The position numbers and the translations under genes are program-made. Positions 55,901 to 64,000 of a stretch of 64,000 nt of DNA are shown piece by piece. Each line of letters starts with the position of its first letter. The stretch's first letter is position 1. The notes below the pieces were generated by a model. It ran no database searches and was not told where the DNA came from. It worked only from the letters and a program-made list of their open reading frames with translations. Source of the DNA: Limnoperna fortunei. Its lineage: Eukaryota > Mollusca > Bivalvia > Mytilida > Modiolidae. Location: the NCBI GenBank assembly GCA_944474755.1, contig OX104124.1, positions 2,542,001-2,606,000 on the forward strand, written 5' to 3'.

Positions 55901-58900
55901 GTTGATTCTCCTCTTCCGGCTCTGAAACCTTTTTCTCTCCTGATCCATCATCGTCGTCAAGATCTTGTCTGAATTTTCCCGCTTTTATTGCATTTACACC
56001 TAAAATATTTGTGGCTCATTGTCACACAAAAAATAATGTAGGTACACATACAACCGGTAAACAAATTCATCTTTTACTTAGTTGTGGTCAGGGGCGGATC
56101 CAGAAAATCGGGTTAAGGGGGGGGGACAAAATTCGGCAAGGGGTCTGGGGACCCCCCCCCCCCAGAATCTGGTGAGAGAAGCAATGGAGAGGGTGTTGAG
56201 GCCGTCCCCTCCGCCCCACTCTGGATCCGCCACTGGTAGTGGGCGGTATCTATGGGCACTGATCCAACATTCTTATACACAGCCTGTAGGGGAGAATGTT
56301 TCGCAAGAGTATCACACGAATTAAACATTTCACCCGAGACGCAGTCGAGTTAACTGGCATCCGTATCAAATTTTGGTAGATGCGCAAACGGTAGTCGAAA
56401 ATTTCAAATACAGAATTTTCAAAAATGAAAAGAATGTAATATTAAAATATTGTTCATCAAGTTGCATTTGTATTGTCATTTACATTACATTTTCCACCAT
56501 TTTACCGGAAATGACGGCTACTAGACATTAGCTCTGATTGTCATCATCTTCATAAAATATTATTAAATTTATTAACTCTTTCTCATCTTGAGTATATAGC
56601 CGGGTATAAAACTACAATTTTATCAATCAGTTATCTTCCTATTTTGAATTTTCCCCATAAACGAACCTCAAATTGTAACATTTATAGCCAACCAACCACG
56701 TTAACGCTACTTTTTTCCGCTAGCTATCAAATTCAACATCTTTATTGCTTATTTTGCCCTTGTGGGTCCTAAAGCAATGTACACACAAAAACCTAAGAAT
56801 ACAATTATTAAACACAAAAACAAAAGTATAAAAACAGCGATATAAAAGTAATTCATTTCAACCAATGTTGACCATATTTTTGCATTTCCAATTACTGTAG
56901 TGCTTTATATAGACACCAAGACAAGTTAAAGGTTCAGGTTTTGGGCAAAGAATTATCTGATACTTTTTCATTAGAAAAGAACAAAACTCCCGATTGTGGT
57001 CCGTGGTAATGATATCGTAAATTATTTTTCTTGGAAACTTGCTTCAGGTGATCTGTATACACAGTAAAGGCAAGGTTAATAGTATCAGAAGCAACTTTTA
57101 TACAGTAATGGTAATATAGAAAATAATACCGGTTTATTTTAGTTAAATGGGCATTGTTTTTTTAGCTTACCCAAAAATTCTAAGAAGTCAGAAGAATTTG
57201 CTAACTTATTGGTGATTGTAATAAACTGCAGTAATTTCTCCAAAGATACTTTTCTCTCTTTGACAGCAGTTTCTGTTATTATTAGAGTTTTTCTGGGTAA
57301 CTCAGGTAGAATCGTCGCCGGATATTTTTCGTTCAGCTTTGAATGCAGGGCTTCAAAATCAGCAAATTTCTTTTGTACCTAGAAAATGTTGCATATTTTA
57401 CCATTGATGCATCTATCAGAATAAACCAGGATAAAAAAGAATATGGTTTCAGATTTCTGTGGTAGAATTACAGCAGTTTTTGTGTTTATATGTTTTTTTT
57501 TTTTAAACGTGTTCTTCTTGAAATCTTCATTCGTCCGCGGATGACCTTTCATATTGTAACATAAAGTCTATCCGCCCACCTATCCACAGACGGATCGGAG
57601 ACTGATTCCTCTTTTTCGCCAGCTGTTTGCGTACTGGGCAGTTCTTTAGGATGAGCCCATGGAACCTCCACCAGTTACAAGAGATAATAAAGTGTGCACT
57701 CAAGATATCGAATAAATTCCTAATGTGTGTTAACTTTTTCGTGTAGCAGAAACCATAGTTACAATAATGTAGCTCCTGTGACTTTTTTTTTTATCTCCGC
57801 TGATCAAAACATTTAATTCGCAGGAGCTTCATTAATGTAGTAATATTTTTTTAAAAGCAAAACATTCTTTACCTACCATAAACTGCACAACATCAGAATC
57901 TTTATGCTTTGGTGATTTAAAGTAAGGAAGATTTGACACGACCACAACGTAAAATTCCCACGTGGATTGCAGTAATCCTTTGATCTCCTTATACACGGGT
58001 ATATTTATGTCTATACCGGTTTCTGTGTTTTTTAGTTTACTATAACAAAACAAAGAAAAAAAATCAGTTCTTTAGATGGTTTAATGGTAAAGTAAAGGTT
58101 TCTCACAATTCAGTTGAGATCGACACCAGGTGGCGTACCCGGGCGGAAGCTTTTCTGGATGGGGTGGGTGGGGGGTAATTCCACAACATTCTGACCCTAG
58201 CTACGCCAGCAGCAATCAATAGCTAAATATGTTTATGTATATGCTTGAATCTTTTAATTTACTTTTGAAGTTAAATTAAATCGTGTTAATTTTTAAAATA
58301 TGTTCCCGACCCTTCGCCGAGAACAAGCCTTCTACATCATTTCGATCCTAGCTTCGCCACTGGACACTACTTTATTGTACAATGTTTAATAATGCGCCAT
58401 GCTAGTTGTTTCAGTTCTAGAGTTTATCCTTGTTATTTGTTATTAATTAAATTTTAGTGATATGTTTTTGTCTTTTAGTTATTAATTAAACTGTAATGTT
58501 TTTGCTTGGTTTATATCCAAAAAATATTTACAACTAAATCATTTACGAACAAAATTTATTACAATAATAACACGGTTTGTTTACATCTAGCGAAAACAGT
58601 AGATTGGTGCTTATAAAACCACTCCATATGAAAATCCAATCCTTCATATCATGCAACTGCAGGAATGACGAATTTTAAAAGGAGATATTCTGCAAGTTTG
58701 AATTTTATTTATGCCTGAAAATGCTTTTCTTCATAATTACATGCTTGTAAATGTCTGCTTAAATTCTATTTTCTCTTCTGACCCATGTGCTTCGTTGTAA
58801 TATGTAGTGCTTTTTATGTAATGTTATATGTATGTCTTTGTTTTAAGTCTATATAAAGCTTACTCTAGAGCTTATGTTATTGCATATTCGACTATAAATA

Positions 58901-59351
58901 AAGATTATTTGATTTGATATTTGATTTGAACAGTGAATCTATTAATTGCACTCCTAAACTATATTACAAAAAGATATCATAAATTGTTAATTGGACATCC
59001 ACATTGAAATTTCCTGTAATCTGTATATTTGACGTATTTGAACAATTGAAGGGTGGGTTATGGTAATATGTATGTCATAATTTGCATATATTTTCCGCAT
59101 TTTTAAAGCCAAATCATGTCCTGTTTTCATAAGGTTACCCTTCTACTGGGCAGCCGTGAATTGAACTAAAACATAATTTGTGTAATCGGTAATGTATCCT
59201 ACGATTGTTAAAGTGTTAGAATGCGTTACTAGTCTGAATACAGAGATGTTATTACACATTCAAATAATGGAAAATTGACAAAGTTAATACCGTTACATAT
59301 TTAAGGTGATATAAAATATAAATACCGCGTAGTAACAATCGCTGATGGCAT
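52656..59351 (-). CDS. HS1BP3: HS1BP3 orthologue (HCLS1-binding protein 3, PX-domain protein)
   Basis: Seven minus-strand coding exons: 59351-59326, 58039-57877, 57378-57171, 55999-55894, 55250-55050, 54230-54072 and 52990-52656, about 398 residues (human protein 392). The N-terminus MPSAIVTTRKLKNTETGIDI and the PX domain (VQKKFADFEALHSKL, LPELPRKTL) match HS1BP3. So do the KMFDSPDLGGG segment, the Pro/Lys-rich stretch and the C-terminal SDILQYIEA. Human HS1BP3 binds phosphatidic acid through its PX domain and restrains autophagosome formation. The product here also has two NPF and several DLF motifs, suggesting EH-domain and clathrin-adaptor contacts (inference). Exons 4 and 5 disagree in phase (2 against 1), so one small exon or splice site is unresolved. 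Confidence 0.88.
53000..54071 (-). other. HS1BP3 intron 6
   Basis: Non-coding. Part of it (about 53610-53890) is the source of the duplicated segment at 14300-15070. The 75-codon frame 53478-53705 has no counterpart preserved in the duplicate. Confidence 0.5.
54072..54230 (-). CDS. HS1BP3: HS1BP3 exon 6
   Basis: 159 bases, phase 1 to 1; KMFDSPDLGGG, EEDLFFVPG, NSDLFKYVK. Matches the human KLFDDPDLGG region. A dead copy with the same length is at 15295-15453. Confidence 0.88.
54403..54630 (-). repeat. tRNA-derived SINE in HS1BP3 intron 5
   Basis: Minus strand; body and tail clear (GGGCGTCCAGTTTAATTAGG near 54440, AGAAAACTGGCAATCC near 54500), head diverged near 54620. Confidence 0.8.
55050..55250 (-). 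CDS. HS1BP3: HS1BP3 exon 5 (DLF and NPF motifs)
   Basis: 201 bases. Encodes VYIDKLVADSFRGGFDDGEA, DDVDLF, LNPFF and LNPFM within acidic sequence. NPF is the classical EH-domain ligand. Left in phase 1. Confidence 0.85.
55700..55830 (+). repeat. SINE tail fragment in HS1BP3 intron 4
   Basis: Plus strand; GGATTGTCAGTTTTCC near 55713 through CCCCAATAAAACCTGC and ATATAGCTGAAAAATTG. No head. Equivalent to the tail of the SINE at 16140-16440. Confidence 0.75.
55894..55999 (-). CDS. HS1BP3: HS1BP3 exon 4 (acidic linker)
   Basis: 106 bases, entered in phase 1 after ATATTTTAG; codes for an acidic stretch (RQDLDDDDGSGEKK, EPEEENQH). Donor GTAATA leaves it in phase 2, which does not fit exon 5 (phase 1). 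Confidence 0.6.
56089..56235. mobile_element. Small hAT-type MITE in HS1BP3 intron 3
   Basis: 147 bases with inverted ends CAGGGGCGGATCCAG and CTGGATCCGCCACTG. Flanking octamers GTTGTGGT and GTAGTGGG agree at six of eight. The CAGTGGCGGATCCAG-type terminus is familiar from non-autonomous hAT elements of many animals. Long G and C runs inside may be prone to assembly error. Confidence 0.8.
56330..57170 (-). other. HS1BP3 intron 3, remainder
   Basis: No coding or element features supported. Confidence 0.5.
57171..57378 (-). CDS. HS1BP3: HS1BP3 exon 3 (PX domain, second half)
   Basis: 208 bases, phase 0 to 1, with the PX proline segment (TILPELPRKTLI) and following helices (ERKVSLEKLLQFITITNKL, FLEFLG). 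Acceptor TTTTCTAG, donor GTAAGC. Confidence 0.9.
57877..58039 (-). CDS. HS1BP3: HS1BP3 exon 2 (PX domain, first half)
   Basis: 163 bases, entered in phase 2 and left in phase 0 at ATG/GTAGGT. It encodes KLKNTETGIDINIPVYKEI and WEFYVVVVSNLPYFKSPKHK, the first strands of the PX domain. Confidence 0.88.
58127..58362. mobile_element. MITE in HS1BP3 intron 1
   Basis: Ends CAGGTGGCGTACCC and TAGCTTCGCCACTG are inverted repeats; GACAC lies directly outside both ends (58122-58126 and 58363-58367), a candidate target duplication. An inner CCTAGCTACGCCAGCAG near 58195 repeats the terminus, so a second nested end may exist. Confidence 0.65.
58370..59325 (-). other. HS1BP3 intron 1, remainder
   Basis: AT-rich, no supported features. 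Confidence 0.5.
59326..59351 (-). CDS. HS1BP3: HS1BP3 exon 1 (start codon)
   Basis: 26 coding bases, MPSAIVTTR with the Arg codon completed in exon 2, then donor GTATTT. The phase (2) fits exon 2, and the residues match the human N-terminus (..LVTSRRL). Confidence 0.75.
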
Positions 59352-61397
59352 CTCTGTTGTCCTGATACGCCCCCGTTGGACTTTAGTTTGTTTACATGTG
59401 TGTTTCTGTTAGAATACAAGCCCCTTACAAGATGCATTCACTTGCCTAAAAAACAAATAAGTAGAACTAGACTTGAAGAATTTATTTAGATTCAATTATT
59501 AAATAAGAAAACAGTTTTACGGAGTAATTTTTGTTTTCGCTGGTTCCCGATAACAATGTCTAGTCACCGGGAACAGTTTCTAAATACCAAAAATTTTGAG
59601 ATAACAGTAAACAATGCAAGGCCACTTAGATGTGTGTAATAGGTAAATACGCAGTACATTTTAAATGTACACATAGGGAAGATTTCACGTGGCCATGGAA
59701 AAACAACGTCATTAATTTTTGAATAAAACACATGTGATTTGAATAAATTCTGAATATTTTCTCCACTCTTTTACAATGTATTGATGCTTTGTTCTTATCT
59801 CGGCCATTTTTAGTGTGTTATATAGAAGCTGAATTTCATTTTCGTGTCACTCAGTTTTTGGTATTGTATTGTGGGTCTGTTTGTTGTTTTGTTTTCCCCT
59901 ATTTTGTTTAACTACGGTTTTGTATGCCCTCTACTTCTCTAATAAAAATACTCCCGGTGTCTACGATTCTTTTTTCTTGATCGTTACAATCTAAAATCTA
60001 TGATACAAATGCTATTTCATTCTATTTATCAAAACCTCCATATCTATATTACAATCGTGCCAGCTTGCGGGGTGGATTTAGTCGGTTACTCTCCCCCTAA
60101 CCAATGTACTAAGCATCCCAATACATGTAGCTCTACCGAATAGAATACATTACAATAGATTCAAAGAACCGTTCTTGTTCCATAAAAATTACGAGCTGTT
60201 TGGTCTACGCAATCGGCACCGGTGGTACTAGACCGAGATTAACTAAAGATAACAAGAGGGAACTAGAGAAAACAAATAAAAATGGGTTATTTGATTAAAT
60301 AAATGTTTCTTTTTTAGGATTTTGTTTTATTATTTTAATAAACTGATCAAAATTTGACGTTATTTTATAATAATTCGACTTTCGATTTCGACGATGTTTA
60401 TGCTGATTGGTATGGCTGACAGTAGAGAGAAGTAAGATAACACAGTAAAGAATTATTTATTTATATATTTCTGTTTCGGGTAGAATGGATCTTTTTACTT
60501 AAGTCAGTATATATTATTTATAGCTAACTTGTTTTATCAGTTTTGTGGAGTTGTTGTTTTGTTAGTTCTATAATCAAGTGTGGGTACCCGCTTACAGAGT
60601 GCACAATTTGAATATGGTCAGATAGTAGAAATAATTTAAATTACGACGATTTTAAGACAAGTAATAAGAATGTATAAAATATTCTAGTTATTTATGTTAT
60701 ATTCAATATGTTTAACCTTTAAAGGGTTTACGATTTACCATAACATGTTTTAAAGGCATTGAAGTAAGTAGACGATGTGGTATCATGTTACTTCGGTACC
60801 AGGTGATTTTTGTACTGAATTAATTGGACATTTTGGAACTTGGTACAAGTCAATTCGGTTCTATCTGTGACTAGTATAACTAATTTCTTTTGGAATGCCT
60901 GAGCCAATTCGAGACCATTGCTGTATTTGCTATATTTTTTATTTTTTGGTTCGTGAGTTTGTCGGTTTCTCAGACTTTGATTTGATTCAATAATTAATAA
61001 TTAATTATATATATTTAACGAGGTGATCATGTGTTTTAATGATTGGTTTAGCAATCATCACAGTTAATTAATAAAACTAATTTCTTGTATCATCAATCTC
61101 TTTTTGTGACGTAACTGTGGGCACAGCTCTTACAGTCTTACTAAAAAATAAGTTATATATACACTGACAAATTAGAAAACTGAATTTATGGCTATATAAG
61201 TTCTATAAATTATTCACAAATCAAATTAAGTTATAGTCTTCACACAAAAAGGTATATAGTCTGGTCTCTTTTTTTCAATCAGTAGTTTGGGTAGTGTGTA
61301 TTCTATCTTTCAATATACCTTTGACGTCGGTTATTAGGTAGACTCTATTGACTGGTTCTCTTTGTTCAACTTCAAAAAAATACCAGATTACTCAAGG
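59352..61397. other. Region between two divergent gene starts
   Basis: Lies between the HS1BP3 start codon (minus) and the candidate plus-strand start at 61398, so it should hold promoters for both. No clear core promoter motif or further exon was identified. Confidence 0.4.
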
Positions 61398-61425
61398 ATG
61401 GCAGCCAGAAAGGCTATGTCGAAAG
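61398..61425 (+). CDS. Candidate first coding exon of an unidentified gene
   Basis: ATG GCA GCC AGA AAG... encodes MAARKAMSK, followed at once by a strong donor AAAG/GTAAGCG, leaving phase 1. No downstream exon with matching phase could be recognised before the window ends, so the product is unknown. It is plausible because the donor is near consensus and the ATG context is good, but it remains a guess. Confidence 0.35.
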
Positions 61426-62829
61426 GTAAGCGTCGATTATTTGTAACTTATTGGTAAATCGGACACATTCTACAAGGAAAAACAACCTTGCTTAAATTCG
61501 CTATCGCTTAACTATTTTAAGATGTTTATGCCAATAGTAAATACCCATGTTTATTTCAAAATTATTCATGCAACTGTGACCTTGACAGAATTTTGTTCTG
61601 TTCAACTGACCGGTGTTTAACCCAAACCCGAGATTACATATTAATTTACCAAAAACACTTGCTGCCTTTGCGAAAATTGTTGCAAATTCTACTCGCCTGG
61701 AAAATTTGACCAGTACAAAAAAATGTCAAACAAATCTTTCATCAATGGTTGAACTTCGTCCAGTCTCCACTATGTACACTGCGGCCAAGATGGATTCCGC
61801 AAAGTCCGCGAAAAAACACGGTCGAACGCGACGCGGCAATCAATTTTTTTATTGATAATTGTCAGCGAACGTTCCGTGACAAAAATGACTGCAGGATCGT
61901 CTATTCATGTACTTCGCGATATTGCCACGATAAAACACGGCAATTGTACAAGGCATATGTTGTAACTGCAGAAATTCGTAATGAAAGTATTTGTTGCAGA
62001 AAGGCAGTAACATTTTTTAAACCTCGTTACTCAGACGTCTTTTTTTATGTTTGTTTTACATAATTGTTCATTCAACAGATTCTATTGTTGTGTAAAATCT
62101 ATAAAAATCAGACATGCACGGAGTGAGAAATCATGTGTCAATTATTGGTCACTTTGAAGACCTGATGAGATTAGATTAATGGACAGATAGGTGTGCCAAA
62201 ACTAACACACCTATTAGCAAAAAATCAATAGGTGAGGCGGGAATCGCTCAATGAATGGGAGGAGCAAAAAACTATAAGTGACACGTGTCTCCGGCTGACA
62301 TCAAAATTCGATGTTGTACAAGTGTACAAAATTCCTTAAACAAATTAAAGTAAATATGTGTTTTTAACAATATTCCACTGAACCTACGAATGTCAAAGAT
62401 TGGGAAACGTGTGGGAAAAAATATTGCACCAATGCGTTTGAGACAATAAAACTTTCCGGTCTGCGTAGTATTTTAATTACACGGAAAGTCCATGTGTTGG
62501 TTACCTTGATCAATACACCAGTCACCTGAACAGGAAGCCAGCGGGACATTTTTTTATTATAAGTATGAAATTTACCGTAATTCATACCTTTCAACTCTTA
62601 CACACATTTATACACGCGTATATTAGTTGACCCCACAATAAAATCGCAGGTGTTCGTTGATCAATGCACCGTTCTATTTTGCATCCGGTGGACGACAGGT
62701 ATCCTAATTCCTCGGGGCAACATAAGGAGAGGTGTTTTACGCCAGCGTTTTATTAACACCTACTGTTTATATTATAAGAGTTTAAACACACCTTTATTGT
62801 ATAAAAGTTTACTACATGTATACTAGTAT
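61426..62829. other. Possible intron; nothing recognised
   Basis: Two overlapping open frames (61613-61855 and 61749-62063) occupy the same stretch in different phases. Neither has family motifs I know. No element ends seen. Confidence 0.4.
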
Positions 62830-63680
62830 CAGGGGTTGAAAATTCCTAAAGTCCAACGCCCGGGGCTTAAAAAACTGAAACCTTGGGCTTGCCGATTTTC
62901 TATGAAAAAAGCCCGTCGGGCTCGATCTTTCTTAAAAAAATAAAATGTTGTTTTTATTTTCAATGTTTCTTAAAGTGTATACCATCAAAATTGTCCTATA
63001 AATACTCATAAATCTATTTTAAGATCCTAAAACAAATCGATATTGATTTTCTATTTATGACAGATCTTAATCTTCTCGGTGCTTTAGCAACGTTGATCAA
63101 TAACAATTCAAGTTTGTTTCCTTTCCCTGTACAAAATATCCCCCAATTAATTTTGGTTACGAATACGAGAAATGTTGTTGTTAAACTTTAACTTTACAGT
63201 TAAGAAAACGGAAAAAAGGAAAGCGGATGACGAGTCAGAAGCATCGGAAGACCAAATGGGGTCAAATAATGAATCTAATCCACCACAAAATATAGACTTC
63301 AAATATGAAAGAGACAAACGGAAAAGGACGTTCTTACCATCATGGATGGACACATTTCCCTAGGTTCGATAAAAATGCCAAAGAAATGTATTGCAAATAT
63401 TGTAGAAAATACTCCCATCTCTCAGACAGAAAGGATGCATGCCCTTACTATGGGGACACACAGTTTACGAATTGATCCCCTTAAGTTGCACGAGAAACAT
63501 GCTGAACTTTCTGCAAAACAATAATATGGTACATTTTAATTAAAACAAACATGACAAATCCGATTTCAAATCATCGCTCCGATAATTTTTAGGACTTGGT
63601 TAATTGATATTGGGGCTTAGGGTTTCAAAGTTAAAAAAAGCCCAGGGCTTAGGCTTGCCTAAAAAAATTTTCAAGCCCTG
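62830..63680 (+). mobile_element. hAT-like non-autonomous element, copy 2
   Basis: Ends CAGGGGTTGAAAATT at 62830 and AATTTTCAAGCCCTG at 63680 are inverted repeats. TACTAGTA and TACTGTAG flank them imperfectly. Inside, the plus strand keeps a transposase N-terminal remnant: an acidic/basic leader (KRKADDESEASEDQ), then RTFLPSWMDTFP and, in another frame, a CKYC-like zinc-finger segment near 63390 (TTF/BED-like). An inverted relative sits at 21241-22024. Confidence 0.8.
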
Positions 63681-64000
63681 TACTGTAGTATCTGTTTTTG
63701 TTACCCCTTTTTTACAAATTAATATGAAAATATTTATTATGTTAAATAATTAATAAAGTACCCTTCTTGAACATGTTTTTACTGACGATCTGGAAAGAAT
63801 TAATACATAACTAAATAGTTTAATGACAGGAACAATACACTATCTTCAAATAAAGTATTTATCGAATTCAGTCCATGACAATTACGTTTACGTTCACGGA
63901 CATGTGGAAGAAATAGGGGATCCACTGGGGACATCATATCTGAAGTGTCCGCGAATGATGAACTTCTGACCATCAGGAATGTCCGTGTACTACAATCGGT
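63681..64000. other. Window end, nothing recognised
   Basis: No supported features. A partial inverted repeat around GTGTCCGCGAATGATG and CGTTCACGGACATGTGG near 63890-63990 may be the start of another element cut by the window edge. Confidence 0.3.

Noticed and set aside
56110..56165. G and C homopolymer runs as a regulatory structure such as a quadruplex
   Set aside because: They lie inside a MITE and are more likely slippage-prone sequence or assembly error.
61613..62063. Two overlapping frames as exons of the candidate gene at 61398
   Set aside because: They lack acceptor sites in the required phase and recognisable domains; both start at chance codons.

Overview
This is an AT-rich animal nuclear genome window, most probably from a bivalve mollusc and plausibly a mussel (Mytilus-like). 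That placement is inferred from the content. Genes are split by spliceable introns. The same tRNA-derived SINE occurs about a dozen times. There are hammerhead-bearing retrozyme/Penelope-type repeats of the kind common in bivalves, and an immune gene pairing a HEPN domain with a very large GTPase.

Two genuine protein-coding loci can be reconstructed. (1) A plus-strand six-exon gene runs from 22917 to 33904. Its exon phases agree throughout (0,1,1,1,1) and give a 1757-residue product: an N-terminal HEPN domain with an R-x4-H motif, a coiled coil, a small middle domain, then a VLIG-type (very large inducible GTPase) region. The G3 Asp of the GTPase is replaced by Gly, and the family's C-terminal tail lies decayed downstream of the stop. 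(2) A minus-strand HS1BP3 (PX-domain) orthologue has seven coding exons between 59351 and 52656. It ends in a proline/lysine-rich tail with DLF and NPF endocytic-type motifs. A short candidate first exon of an unidentified plus-strand gene sits at 61398.

Much of the rest is a mosaic of duplicated and transposed blocks. The last intron, GTPase exon and 3' flank of the VLIG gene (about 29.1-39.4 kb) have a decayed paralogue at about 5.6-12.6 kb. The block at 0.3-2.8 kb recurs at 49.25-51.4 kb and partly at 13.4-14.2 kb. Two HS1BP3 exons recur as pseudo-exons at 15.3-15.8 kb. Insertions present in only one member of a pair (retrozymes, MITE, foldback) give a relative time order.

The largest mobile element, at 42586-49234 on the minus strand, is a near-complete Ngaro/DIRS-type tyrosine-recombinase retrotransposon. 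It has an SGNH-hydrolase-like reading frame, gag, RT, RNase H and YR, flanked by split direct repeats A1-ORFs-B1-A2-B2. Between the YR end and B1 is a series of five hairpins sharing a ten-base loop while the stems change, mostly in compensating pairs. This is the most unusual structure in the window. Other elements are Tc1/mariner, Penelope and LINE remnants, two hAT-like elements carrying a zinc-finger remnant in opposite orientations, and several MITEs.
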